Assembly: GCF_036173105.1 (NCBI RefSeq)
Contig: NZ_CP108053.1
Location: 2,170,001 to 2,234,000 of the forward strand
Origin: Streptomyces sp. NBC_00287
GTDB taxonomy: Bacteria > Actinomycetota > Actinomycetes > Streptomycetales > Streptomycetaceae
Length of the DNA stretch: 64,000 nt
Direction of reading: 5' to 3'
Under the pieces are notes generated by a model. That model saw only the letters and a program-made list of their open reading frames with translations, was not told where the DNA came from and did not search any database. Shown piece by piece: positions 55,498-64,000 of the stretch. Positions within the stretch are counted from its first letter, which is position 1. The number at the start of each line of letters is the position of its first letter. Both the position numbers and the translations under genes were made by a program.

Positions 55498-57485
55498 CCA
55501 CTCCCTTCCCGTTCACGGCCGTAGTCGGCCAGGACGATCTACGGCTCGCGCTGCTGCTGAACGCCGTGTCGCCGGCCGTCGGCGGTGTACTGGTGCGCGG
55601 CGAGAAGGGCACCGCCAAGTCGACGGCGGTACGCGCCCTTTCGGCGCTGCTGCCCGAGGTGACCGTCGTCCCCGGATGCCGGTTCTCCTGCGACCCGGCT
55701 CAGCCGGACCCCGCCTGCCCGGACGGACCGCACGAGCCCGGTAACGGCACCGCACGCCCCGCCCGCATGGTCGAACTCCCCGTCGGCGCCTCCGAGGACC
55801 GGCTCGTGGGCGCCCTCGACATCGAGCGGGCGCTCGCGGAGGGCGTCAAGGCCTTCGAGCCCGGTCTGCTCGCCGACGCGCACCGCGGCATCCTCTACGT
55901 CGACGAGGTCAACCTCCTCCACGACCACCTGGTCGACCTGCTGCTCGACGCCGCCGCGATGGGTGCGTCGTACGTGGAGCGGGAGGGTGTCTCCGTACGG
56001 CACGCCGCGAAGTTCCTGCTCGTCGGCACCATGAACCCCGAGGAGGGCGAGCTCAGGCCGCAGCTCCTCGACCGGTTCGGACTGACCGTGGAGGTCACGG
56101 CCTCGCGGGAGCCCGATCAGCGGGTGGAGGTCGTACGGCGGCGGCTCGCCTACGACGACGATCCGGGCGGGTTCGCGGGCCGTTGGGCGGACGAGGAGGC
56201 GTCCGTACGTCAACGGATCGTCGCCGCACGGGAGTTGTTGCCGTCGGTGCGGCTCGGGGACGGGGCGCTTCGGCAGATCGCGGCGACCTGTGCGGCCTTC
56301 GAGGTGGACGGGATGCGCGCGGACATCGTGATGGCGCGTACCGCCACCGCGTTGGCCGCGTGGGCCGGGCGGACGGAGGTGCTGGCCGAGGACGTACGGC
56401 AGGCCGCGCTGCTCGCGCTGCCGCACCGGCGGCGGCGTAATCCCTTCGACGCGCCCGGACTTGACGAGGACAAGCTGGACCAGACGCTGGAGGAGTTCTC
56501 CGGCGAGGACGACGAGGACCCCGATCCCGACGGGCCCGGTGGGGGCGGCGGTTCGCCCGAGCCGGATGCCGGTGACTCCGGTCCGCAGGGCGGGGACACG
56601 GGTGCGCGGCCCGAGGCCGGTGAGGACGGTGAGCCGCAGCCCTCGGGAGCCGGCGAGCAGCAGCCCGTACGGGCCTCCGAGCCCTTCCGCACCAAGGTGC
56701 TGAGCGTGCCCGGGATCGGTGAGGGGGCCTCGGGTCGGCGTTCGCGGGCTCGGACCGAGCACGGTCGGACGACCGGTGCGCGGCGGCCTCGGGGGGCGCT
56801 GACCAAGCTGCACCTCGCGGCGACCGTGCAGGCGGCCGCGCCGCATCAGCGGGCCCGTGGGCGGTCCGGGCGGGGGCTTGTCGTACGGCGGGACGATCTG
56901 CGGCAGGCGACCCGGGAGGGGCGTGAGGGCAACCTCGTGCTGTTCGTGGTCGACGCGTCCGGGTCGATGGCGGCCCGGCAGCGGATGAGTGCCGTAAAGG
57001 GTGCTGTGCTCTCGCTGTTGCTGGACGCCTATCAGCGGCGGGACAAGGTGGGGTTGGTGACGTTCCGGGGCTCGGCGGCGGATGTCGCGTTGCCGCCGAC
57101 GTCGTCCGTCGACGCGGCCGCGGCTCGGTTGGAGTCGTTGCCCACGGGTGGGCGTACGCCGCTCGCCGCTGGGCTGCTCAAGGCGCATGACGTGTTGCGG
57201 GTGGAGCGGCTTCGGGATCCTGCGCGGCGGGCGCTTGTCGTCGTGGTGACCGATGGGCGGGCCACCGGTGGGCCCGAGCCGGTCGCGCTGGCCGGGCGGG
57301 CGGCTCGGCTGTTCGCTGCCGAAGGGGTCGCGTCGGTTGTCGTCGACTGTGAGTCCGGGCCCGTGCGGCTGTGGCTCGCCGGGCAGTTGGCCGGCGAGCT
57401 GGGCGGTACGGCGGTGACGTTGGACGAGTTGCGGGCCGACTCGATCGCCGGTCTGGTGAAGGACGTACAGAGGAGGGCCGCGTAA
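55494..57485 (+). CDS. ChlI-ChlD fusion, AAA+ and VWA chelatase subunit
   Basis: 663 residues. An AAA+ domain has Walker A GEKGTAKST (36-44) and Walker B ILYVDEVN (about 133), followed by the helical lid. A Gly/Pro/Glu-rich acidic linker spans about residues 345-420. A VWA domain carries the metal-site motif DASGS (about 486). This replaces the separate CobS and CobT that accompany CobN in proteobacteria. GTG 55494 overlaps cobN by four bases; its TAA overlaps the cobO ATG by one. Confidence 0.92.
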
Positions 57486-58084
57486 TGCCTCAGGGGCAGC
57501 CGAGTGTGGTTCCGGACGATGGGCTGACTACGCGTCAGCGGCGTAATCGGCCGTTGGTCGTTGTGCATACGGGCATTGGCAAGGGCAAGTCGACCGCTGC
57601 TTTTGGGCTTGCGCTGCGTGCCTGGAATCAGGGGTGGCCGATCGGGGTGTTCCAGTTCGTCAAGTCGGCGAAGTGGAAGGTCGGCGAGGAGAACGCGCTG
57701 CGGGTGCTGGGGGCCAGTGGGGAGGGCGGGTCCGTCGACTGGCACAAGATGGGTGAGGGCTGGTCCTGGGTACAGCGCGATGACCAGATGGACAATGAGG
57801 ACAAGGCCCGGGAGGGCTGGGAACAGGTCAAGCGGGATCTGGCTGCCGAGACGTACAAGCTGTATGTGCTGGATGAGTTCGCCTATCCCATGCACTGGGG
57901 GTGGGTGGACACCGATGAGGTGATCTCTGTTCTTCGGGATCGGCCCGGTACCCAGCATGTCGTCATCACCGGGCGGAACGCTCCCGAGAAGCTCGTCGAC
58001 TTCGCCGACCTCGTGACCGACATGTCCAAGGTCAAGCACCCCATGGACGCCGGGCAGAAGGGGCAGAGGGGCATCGAGTGGTGA
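57485..58084 (+). CDS. cobO: Cob(I)yrinic acid a,c-diamide adenosyltransferase
   Basis: Transfers adenosyl from ATP to Co(I) corrinoids. 199 residues, the usual CobA/CobO length, with P-loop TGIGKGKST (29-37) and late VLDEFAYPMHWGW. Overlaps the chelatase stop (TAATG) and cobB (GTGA). Codon use here is slightly less GC3-rich than upstream. Confidence 0.95.
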   Translation: MPQGQPSVVPDDGLTTRQRRNRPLVVVHTGIGKGKSTAAFGLALRAWNQGWPIGVFQFVKSAKWKVGEENALRVLGASGEGGSVDWHKMGEGWSWVQRDDQMDNEDKAREGWEQVKRDLAAETYKLYVLDEFAYPMHWGWVDTDEVISVLRDRPGTQHVVITGRNAPEKLVDFADLVTDMSKVKHPMDAGQKGQRGIEW

Positions 58085-59520
58085 CTTCTTCCGTCCCTCG
58101 GCTGGTCATTGCCGCGCCTTCTTCGGGCAGTGGCAAGACCACCGTTGCCACGGGGCTGATGGCCGCGTTCGCCGCGCGGGGGCTTGTTGTGTCTCCGCAC
58201 AAGGTGGGGCCGGATTACATCGATCCCGGGTATCACGCGCTCGCGACTGGGCGGGTGGGGCGGAATCTCGATGCGTATCTGTGTGGGCCGGAGTTGGTCG
58301 GGCCGTTGTTTCTTCATGGGGCGCTCGGGTGTGATCTTGCCGTCGTCGAGGGTGTGATGGGGCTGTACGACGGGGCCGCGGGGGAAGGTGAACTTGCGTC
58401 CACGGCTCAGGTGGCGAAGTTGTTGCGGGCGCCGGTTGTGCTGGTTGTGGACGCGTCTTCGCAGTCTCGGTCTGTTGCGGCGCTGGTGCATGGGTTTGTG
58501 TCGTGGGATCCGGAGGTTCGGGTCGGGGGGGTGATCTTGAACAAGGTCGCTTCCGATCGGCATGAGGTGTTGTTGCGGGAGGCGTTGGAGTCGGTCGGGG
58601 TGCCTGTGTTGGGGGTGCTTCGGCGGGTTTCTCAGGTGGATACGCCTTCTCGGCATCTGGGGTTGGTGCCGGTTGCGGAGCGGCGTTCTGCGGCCGTGGA
58701 CGCGGTGGCGGCCATGGCGGCGCAGGTTGAGGCAGGGTGCGATCTGGAGGCGTTGCTGGGGCTGGCTCGAGGTGCGGGTGCGTTGTCTTGTGCGACTTGG
58801 GATGCGGCTGAGGCTGTGCGAGTTTCGCCCCCGCCGCCCCTACCCGTCCCATCCCTGGGGGCTGCGCCCCCAGACCCCCCTTCGGCCCCTAAAGGGCCTC
58901 GTCCTCAAACGCCGGACGGGCTGGTAGTTGCCGTTGCCGGTGGATCCGCCTTTACGTTCTCCTACGCCGAGCATGCCGAGTTGCTCACCGCCGCCGGTGC
59001 CGAAGTCGTTCCCTTTGATCCTCTGCGGGATGAAGAACTGCCCGATGGCACCCGGGGGTTGGTCATCGGGGGTGGGTTTCCCGAGGTCTATGCCTCTGAG
59101 TTGTCCGCAAATGAACCCCTGCGCAAGGCCATCAGCGAGCTCGCACTCGGCGGCTCTCCCGTCGCCGCCGAATGTGCCGGGCTGCTTTACCTGTGTCGGG
59201 AGCTCGATGGGCTGCCCATGTGTGGGGTTCTTGATGCCGATGCGCGGATGTCCGAGCGGCTCACTCTCGGGTATCGGGATGCCGTTGCCGTGAGTGACAG
59301 TTCGCTTGTCGGGGCCGGGGTCCGTATGCGGGGGCATGAGTTTCATCGGACCGTCGTCGAGCCGGGGGCCGGGGCGGCTCCCGCATGGGGTGTGCGTGCT
59401 CCTGTGCGGCGGGTCGAAGGTTTCGTACAACAAGGTGTGCACGCGAGTTATCTGCACACACACTGGGCGTCGCAGCCCGGTGTCGCCCGTCGGTTCGTGG
59501 AGAGGTGCCGGACGTCATGA
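58081..59520 (+). CDS. cobB: Cobyrinate a,c-diamide synthase, with internal repeat
   Basis: Amidates the a and c groups of hydrogenobyrinate. 479 residues: P-loop APSSGSGKTT (12-21), and a C-terminal glutaminase domain with Cys about 365 (AAECAGLLYL). Between the domains, residues about 250-281 are Pro-rich and are encoded by a palindromic interspersed repeat inserted in frame. The domain motifs on both sides are intact, so the enzyme may still work. GTG 58081 overlaps cobO; the stop overlaps cobI. Confidence 0.92.
   Translation: MTSSVPRLVIAAPSSGSGKTTVATGLMAAFAARGLVVSPHKVGPDYIDPGYHALATGRVGRNLDAYLCGPELVGPLFLHGALGCDLAVVEGVMGLYDGAAGEGELASTAQVAKLLRAPVVLVVDASSQSRSVAALVHGFVSWDPEVRVGGVILNKVASDRHEVLLREALESVGVPVLGVLRRVSQVDTPSRHLGLVPVAERRSAAVDAVAAMAAQVEAGCDLEALLGLARGAGALSCATWDAAEAVRVSPPPPLPVPSLGAAPPDPPSAPKGPRPQTPDGLVVAVAGGSAFTFSYAEHAELLTAAGAEVVPFDPLRDEELPDGTRGLVIGGGFPEVYASELSANEPLRKAISELALGGSPVAAECAGLLYLCRELDGLPMCGVLDADARMSERLTLGYRDAVAVSDSSLVGAGVRMRGHEFHRTVVEPGAGAAPAWGVRAPVRRVEGFVQQGVHASYLHTHWASQPGVARRFVERCRTS
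58829..58923 (+). repeat. Interspersed palindromic repeat inside cobB
   Basis: Contains two hairpins: CTGGGGGC-TGC-GCCCCCAG (58855-58873) and GGCCC-CTAAA-GGGCC (58884-58898), followed by TCGTCCTCAAACGCCGGACG. This resembles a very common Streptomyces intergenic palindromic element. The length keeps the cobB frame open and encodes a Pro/Ala-rich linker. No target-site duplication was seen; the left edge is approximate. Confidence 0.75.
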
Positions 59521-60269
59521 GCAGCAGCAGGTTGATCGGAGTCGGGGTGGGTCCCGGCGATCCGGAGCTGGTGACCGTCAAGGGTGTCAATGCCTTGCGC
59601 GCGGCCGATGTCGTCGTAGTACCTGTGATGGCTGCATTTGATGGAAAAGATGGCGGCGAGCGGGGGCGGGCCGAGGCCACCGTTCTGCACTACGTCGACC
59701 AGAGCAAAATCGTCCGCGTCGTCTTCGCTCTCAATGAGCGCAGCGACCGCGCTCGGCGTGAGGCCGCCTGGGACGCCGCCGGGGAGCGCGTTGCGCAGCT
59801 GCTGCGGGAGCACTCCGTCGTTGCCTTCGCCACCATCGGCGATCCCAACGTGTACTCCACCTTCACCTATCTCGCCCTGACCATCGGGGAGCTGCTGCCG
59901 GACACCGTCATCGAGACCGTTCCCGGCATCACCGCCATGCAGGATCTCGCCGCCCGCTCCGGTGCCGTGCTCACCGAAGGCACCGAGCCGCTCACCCTCG
60001 TTCCCGTCACCGCGGGTGCCGCCGTGCTCAAGGACGCCCTCGCCGGGCCCGGGACCGTCGTCGCCTACAAGTTCGGGCGGCAGGCCGGTGAGGTCGCCGA
60101 GGCGCTCCGGGAGACCGGGCGGATCGACGATGCCGTCTGGGGGGCCGCGCTCGGGCTGGCCGAGGAGTCCATCCGGCCCGCCGCCGAGCTCGACGGGGCG
60201 CCGCTGCCGTACCTCTCCACGCTCATCGCGCCCGCCCGGCGCGAGGGCGGTCGGGGCGGGAAGTTGTGA
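59517..60269 (+). CDS. cobI: Precorrin-2 C20-methyltransferase
   Basis: Methylates C20 of precorrin-2 with SAM. 250 residues of the tetrapyrrole methylase fold. GVGVGPGDPELVTVKGV at the N-terminus, FATIGDPNVYSTFTYL and VPGITAMQDLAA in the middle are family motifs. It overlaps cobB by four bases and is the last gene before the opposite-strand ZIP gene. Confidence 0.95.
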   Translation: MSSSRLIGVGVGPGDPELVTVKGVNALRAADVVVVPVMAAFDGKDGGERGRAEATVLHYVDQSKIVRVVFALNERSDRARREAAWDAAGERVAQLLREHSVVAFATIGDPNVYSTFTYLALTIGELLPDTVIETVPGITAMQDLAARSGAVLTEGTEPLTLVPVTAGAAVLKDALAGPGTVVAYKFGRQAGEVAEALRETGRIDDAVWGAALGLAEESIRPAAELDGAPLPYLSTLIAPARREGGRGGKL

Positions 60270-60274
60270 GCGCC

Positions 60275-61006
60275 TCAAGACCCCGAGATTCCTACGACCA
60301 GCCAGATGAACCCGGCCCCGGCGATCGTGCACAGCAGCGTCGGTCCCGCCGGGTGTTCGTGGTGGGCCTCGGGGAGGATCTCCGCCGCCGCGAGATAGAG
60401 CAGCGCGCCGCCGAACAGGCCGAGATAGCCGCCGAGCAGGCCCTCGGGGACGGTCACGAACGTCGTACAGGCGGCGCCCAGCACGGGCGCGACCGCGTCC
60501 GCGAACAGCATGGCGAGGGCTCGGCGGCGGGCGTTCCCGTACAGGCTGGTGATCGTGTACGTGTTGAAGCCGTCCGCGAAGTCATGGGCGATGACGGCCA
60601 GGGCCACCGCCGTGCCCATGCCGCCGCCCACCTGGAAGGCGGCGCCGATCGCCACGCCGTCCATGGCGCTGTGGCCGACCATCGCCGCGGCCGCCGTCAG
60701 GCCCACCTCGGGGGCCCGGCCGTCCTTCTCCTCCGCGCCGTGCGCGGCCTGACGGGCGGCCAGCAGCCGTTCCACCAGGTGGGCCAGGAGGAAGCCGGCC
60801 ACGAACAGGAGCAGCGCGGCGGGTACGCCGTAGACCTCCTCGCCCGCCGCCTCCAGCGCCTCCGGCAGCAGGTCGAGGCCGACCACGCCGAGCATCAGGC
60901 CGCCGGCCAGGCCCAGGACCAGATGGCGGCGGTCGGTCACGCGCTGTGCCGTCCAGCCGCCGACCAGCGTCATCAGGAACGCGCCGAGCGCGACGAAGAC
61001 CGCCAT
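60275..61006 (-). CDS. ZIP-family metal transporter
   Basis: 243 residues with eight membrane segments and the ZIP core: VGHSAMDGVAIGAAFQ and AVIAHDFADGFNTYT in helices 4 and 5, which carry the metal-binding His, Asp and Glu. A His/Glu-rich segment is HHEHP near the end. It lies on the opposite strand inside the cob operon, convergent with cobI and divergent from cobM. It might move Zn2+, Fe2+ or Co2+; the context makes cobalt worth testing. Confidence 0.9.
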   Translation of the reverse strand: MAVFVALGAFLMTLVGGWTAQRVTDRRHLVLGLAGGLMLGVVGLDLLPEALEAAGEEVYGVPAALLLFVAGFLLAHLVERLLAARQAAHGAEEKDGRAPEVGLTAAAAMVGHSAMDGVAIGAAFQVGGGMGTAVALAVIAHDFADGFNTYTITSLYGNARRRALAMLFADAVAPVLGAACTTFVTVPEGLLGGYLGLFGGALLYLAAAEILPEAHHEHPAGPTLLCTIAGAGFIWLVVGISGS

Positions 61007-61105
61007 AGGGCCTTGCTATCGGATCGGCGCGCGTCCGTGCGGGTCCGACGCCCGCGCACCCACTGACTTTTCCGCCCCGAACGCAATACCGAGAGGACCG
61101 ATCCC

Positions 61106-61924
61106 ATGGCCGATGCCCCCACCGGCAAGGTGACCATCGTCGGTGCCGGCCCCGGCGCCGCCGATCTGCTGACGTTCCGTGCCGCGCGTGCCATCGCCGA
61201 GGCCGATGTGGTGATCTGGGCGGCCAGCCTGGTCCAGGCGGAGGTCCTCCAGCATGCCCGCGAGGACGCCGAGATCCTCGACTCGGCGACCATGTCCCTC
61301 GAGGACGTCGTCGCCGTCTACGAGCGGGCCCAGGCGGAGGGCCTGCACGTCGCTCGTATTCACTCCGGTGACCCCGCCTTGTGGGGCGGTACCCAGGAGC
61401 AGCTCGACCGGTGTGCCGAGATGGGGATCGCCACCGAGGTGATCCCGGGCGTCTCCGCCTTCTCCGCCGTCGCCGCGCTCGCTCAGCGCGAGCTGACCAT
61501 CCCCGAGGTGGCGCAGTCCGTCGTACTGACCCGGCTCGGTGGCGGCAAGACGCCGATGCCGCCCGGCGAGGAGGTGCGGGAGTTCGCCAAGCACGGGACC
61601 ACCATGGCGATCTTCCTGTCCGCGGCCCGCAGCGGGCAGCTCGTGCGGGAGCTGCTGGAGGGCGGCTATCCGACCGACACCCCGGTCGTGGTCGCCTACC
61701 AGGCCACCTGGCCGGAGGAGCTGATCGTGAAGTGCACGATCAGCACGCTGGAGGAGACCGTCAAGGAGCACAAGCTCTGGAAGCACACGCTCTTCCTGGT
61801 CGGCCCGGCGCTCTCCGCGCACGGCACCCGCTCGCACCTGTACCACCCCGGTCACTTCCACGGCTTCCGCAAGGCCGACCCGCAGGCCCGTCGGGCGCTG
61901 CGCGAGCACGGGGCGAGCACATGA
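61106..61924 (+). CDS. cobM: Precorrin-4 C11-methyltransferase
   Basis: Methylates C11 of precorrin-4. 272 residues of the tetrapyrrole methylase fold, with GAGPGAADLLTFRAAR, HSGDPALWGGTQEQL and VIPGVSAFSAVAALAQREL. ATG 61106. The 99-base gap shared with the divergent ZIP gene must hold the promoter for the second half of the cob genes unless transcription continues through from cobI. The stop overlaps cobL by four bases. Confidence 0.95.
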   Translation: MADAPTGKVTIVGAGPGAADLLTFRAARAIAEADVVIWAASLVQAEVLQHAREDAEILDSATMSLEDVVAVYERAQAEGLHVARIHSGDPALWGGTQEQLDRCAEMGIATEVIPGVSAFSAVAALAQRELTIPEVAQSVVLTRLGGGKTPMPPGEEVREFAKHGTTMAIFLSAARSGQLVRELLEGGYPTDTPVVVAYQATWPEELIVKCTISTLEETVKEHKLWKHTLFLVGPALSAHGTRSHLYHPGHFHGFRKADPQARRALREHGAST

Positions 61925-63153
61925 TCACGGTCGTCGGTACGGGGACGGGGGCGCCGTTTCCGGGCAAGGTGCTGGACGGGGCGCGGCTCGTCGTCGGCGG
62001 GCGGCGGCATCTCAAGGCCGCGCCCGTCCCCGCCGATGCCGAGCAGGTCGTCCTCGGTCCGCTGGGGCCGGCGCTGGACGTCATCGAGCGCTATCTGGAG
62101 AAGTCGGACCGGGTGGTCGTGCTGGCCTCCGGCGACCCGGGGTTCTTCGGGATCGTGCGGGTGCTGGCCGAGCGGTTCGGGTCCGACGCGCTGGACGTGC
62201 GGCCCGGTGTCTCCTCCGTCGCCGCCGCGTTCGCGCGGGCCGGCGTGGCGTGGGACGACGCGGTCGTGGTCAGCGCGCACGGGCGGGAGTTGCGTACGGC
62301 CGTCAATGTGTGCCGGGCGCGGCCGAAGGTCGCGGTGCTGACGGGCCCCGGGTCCGGGCCTGCCGAACTGGGGGCCGCCCTCAGATGCGACGCACGGGTC
62401 CTGCTCGTCGCCTGCGCGCTCGGCACCGCCGAGGAGCGGGTCGAGCGGGTCACGCCCGCCGAGGCCGCGGCCCGCGATTGGGGTACGGCGGTGAGTGTCG
62501 TCCTGTGCCTGGACGAGACGCGGCTGCTGGGGCCGGTGCGTACGGTCGCCGGGCCGCCCGTCGGGCCCGCCGGATGGGCGCTGGACGAGGCGGAGTTCAC
62601 GCACCGGGACTCGATGATCACCAAGTTCGAGGTGCGGGCCCTGGCGCTGGCCAGGCTCGGGCCCCGGCTCGGTGACATGGTCTGGGACGTCGGCGCGGGC
62701 TCGGGTTCGGTGGCCGTGGAGTGCGCACGGCTCGGCGCCGCCGTCACCGCGGTCGAGAAGACCCGGGACGGAATCGAGCGGATCCGCGCCAACGCCGCCG
62801 CACACGGGGTCGACGTACGGGCCGTGCACGGGGCGGCGCCCACGGTGCTGTCCGATCTCGACGATCCCGATGCCGTGTTCATCGGGGGCGGGGGGCAGGA
62901 GCTGCCCACCATCGTGACCGCGTGTGCGCGGCGGGCCCGGCGGACCGTGGTCGTCGCCATGGCGGCGCTCGACCGAGTGCCGGCGGCCCGGGCGGCGCTC
63001 GTGGGCGCCGGGTTCGACTGCGACGGGGTGCTGCTGCAGTCCTCGCGGCTCACGCCGCTGCCGGGGGAAGTTTCCCGGCTGGCGGCGACCAATCCTGTTT
63101 TTCTGCTGTGGGGCGTGCGGCCCCCGGCTTCTGATGAAGGAGTTGCTCAGTGA
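61921..63153 (+). CDS. cobL: Precorrin-6Y C5,15-methyltransferase (decarboxylating)
   Basis: A fused enzyme of 410 residues. The N-terminal CbiE part (about 1-195) has a tetrapyrrole methylase pattern (ASGDPGFFGIVRVLAERF); the C-terminal CbiT part has a SAM-binding motif WDVGAGSGSVAVE (about 257-269). It methylates C5 and C15 and removes a carboxylate. ATG 61921 overlaps cobM; its stop overlaps the next gene (GTGA). Confidence 0.95.
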   Translation: MITVVGTGTGAPFPGKVLDGARLVVGGRRHLKAAPVPADAEQVVLGPLGPALDVIERYLEKSDRVVVLASGDPGFFGIVRVLAERFGSDALDVRPGVSSVAAAFARAGVAWDDAVVVSAHGRELRTAVNVCRARPKVAVLTGPGSGPAELGAALRCDARVLLVACALGTAEERVERVTPAEAAARDWGTAVSVVLCLDETRLLGPVRTVAGPPVGPAGWALDEAEFTHRDSMITKFEVRALALARLGPRLGDMVWDVGAGSGSVAVECARLGAAVTAVEKTRDGIERIRANAAAHGVDVRAVHGAAPTVLSDLDDPDAVFIGGGGQELPTIVTACARRARRTVVVAMAALDRVPAARAALVGAGFDCDGVLLQSSRLTPLPGEVSRLAATNPVFLLWGVRPPASDEGVAQ

Positions 63154-64000
63154 TCGGCCTGATTTCCGCCACCGCGGCGGGGGCGGCTGCGCGGGACCGG
63201 CTGGCCGCGGCGTGGCCGGACCGTACGCGTGTGTACGAGGGTCCCGTGGCGGACTCCGTACGGGCCGCGTTCGCGGAGTGCGAGCAGCTCGTGTGCTTCC
63301 TGGCCACGGGGGCGGTGGTGCGGCTGGTCGCGCCGCTGCTCGGTGACAAGCGGACCGACCCTGGCGTGGTCTGCGTCGACGAGGGCGGGCGGTTCGCCGT
63401 CTCGCTGGTCGGCGGACATGGCGGCGGCGCCAATGAACTCGCCGTCGAGGTCGCGGAGTTGCTCGACGCGCAGCCCGTGGTGACGACGGCGACCGATGCC
63501 GTCGGGCTGCCCGGTCTCGACACGCTCGGCTTCCCGGTGGAGGGCGATGTCGCCGCGGTCTCCCGGGCCCTGCTGGACGGCGAACCAGTCGCTCTGGAGG
63601 CGGAGTTGGCGTGGCCCCTGCCCGCGCTGAAGGTCGCCGACGAGGGCGCCTACACCGTCCGCCTGACCGACCGGCTCGTCGAGCCCGCCGAGCGCGAGGT
63701 CGTCCTGCGCCCGCCGTCCCTCGTCGTCGGTGTCGGCGCCTCGAAGGGGGCGCCGGTGGAGGAGATCCTGGAGCTGATCCACAGCTCGCTGGAAGGGCTG
63801 TCGGTCCATTCGGTGGCCCAACTCACCACCGTGGACGCCAAGTCCGAGGAGCCCGGCATCGTCGAGGCCGCCGAACGGCTGGGAGTGCCGCTGGTGACGT
63901 ACTCCGCCGAAAGGCTCGCGGCCGTCGAGGTCCCCAACCCCTCCGCGGCTCCCCTCGCCGCGGTGGGCACCCCCTCCGTCGCCGAGGCCTCGGCGCTCAG
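63150..64000 (+). CDS. cbiG: CbiG-type cobalamin biosynthesis protein (runs off the window)
   Basis: The first 283 residues are visible. GTG 63150 follows GAAGGAG and overlaps the cobL stop. LVCFLATGAVVRLVAPLL, VSLVGGHGGGANELA and VVGVGASKGAPVEEI are CbiG motifs (opening of the delta-lactone of cobalt-precorrin-5A). In many actinobacteria CbiG is fused to CobJ (precorrin-3B C17-methyltransferase); the end here is not visible, so a fusion cannot be decided. Confidence 0.88.
   Translation, partial: MIGLISATAAGAAARDRLAAAWPDRTRVYEGPVADSVRAAFAECEQLVCFLATGAVVRLVAPLLGDKRTDPGVVCVDEGGRFAVSLVGGHGGGANELAVEVAELLDAQPVVTTATDAVGLPGLDTLGFPVEGDVAAVSRALLDGEPVALEAELAWPLPALKVADEGAYTVRLTDRLVEPAEREVVLRPPSLVVGVGASKGAPVEEILELIHSSLEGLSVHSVAQLTTVDAKSEEPGIVEAAERLGVPLVTYSAERLAAVEVPNPSAAPLAAVGTPSVAEASAL

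Noticed and set aside
58500..58830. Frameshift in cobB because of unusual codons
   Set aside because: The frame stays open and domain motifs continue normally on both sides of the repeat.

Overview
The window is chromosomal DNA of a Streptomyces or very close relative. The support is very high GC with G/C-rich third codon positions, frequent GTG and TTG starts, one rare TTA codon, a 6C RNA, a Gbn-type GATC-binding nucleoid protein and an interspersed palindromic repeat of a kind I remember from Streptomyces genomes. From memory the gene order matches the Streptomyces coelicolor core region around SCO1808 to SCO1857. This was recognised by eye and not searched.

Layout. 0-13 kb is housekeeping: serB, a SixA-like phosphatase, an MFS exporter with a tiny membrane peptide and a divergent GntR regulator, the fabG-fabI fatty-acid pair, tldD-tldE, tyrS, a GlsB-like membrane protein, DUF3099, a 6C small RNA and moaA. 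13-19 kb holds a DUF485-acetate symporter operon and two tandem secreted subtilisins. 19-30 kb is mixed metabolism: a CoA-transferase-like gene carrying the TTA codon, a CopD-like protein, an alcohol dehydrogenase, a coupled ether-lipid-type oxygenase and lysoplasmalogenase pair, a VIT protein, a DEDDh exonuclease with BRCT, SURF1, a GH15 enzyme and an atypical SDR. 30-34 kb is an Asp23/Gls24-AmaP envelope-stress operon with a divergent companion, then an enoyl-CoA hydratase. 34-42 kb has gbn, an ABC-F ATPase and several small enzymes or unknowns. 42-44 kb is a secreted GH25 lysozyme and a PHO-boxed pit phosphate transporter.

44.3-49.0 kb carries the most unusual content: a large trypsin/nSTAND1-ATPase/transmembrane/propeller-like protein overlapping a small Trypco1-like gene, with the domain make-up of a predicted NTP-dependent conflict system. 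It lies between pit and the cobalamin genes. The part encoding its C-terminal half has clearly lower GC than its neighbours.

49.1 kb to the end is a cobalamin operon under a B12 riboswitch: cobD, cobQ, cobN, a ChlI-ChlD fusion, cobO, cobB, cobI, then cobM, cobL and cbiG, the last running off the window. Almost all junctions overlap by 1-4 bases. The operon is broken once by a ZIP transporter on the opposite strand, and cobB carries an in-frame palindromic repeat.
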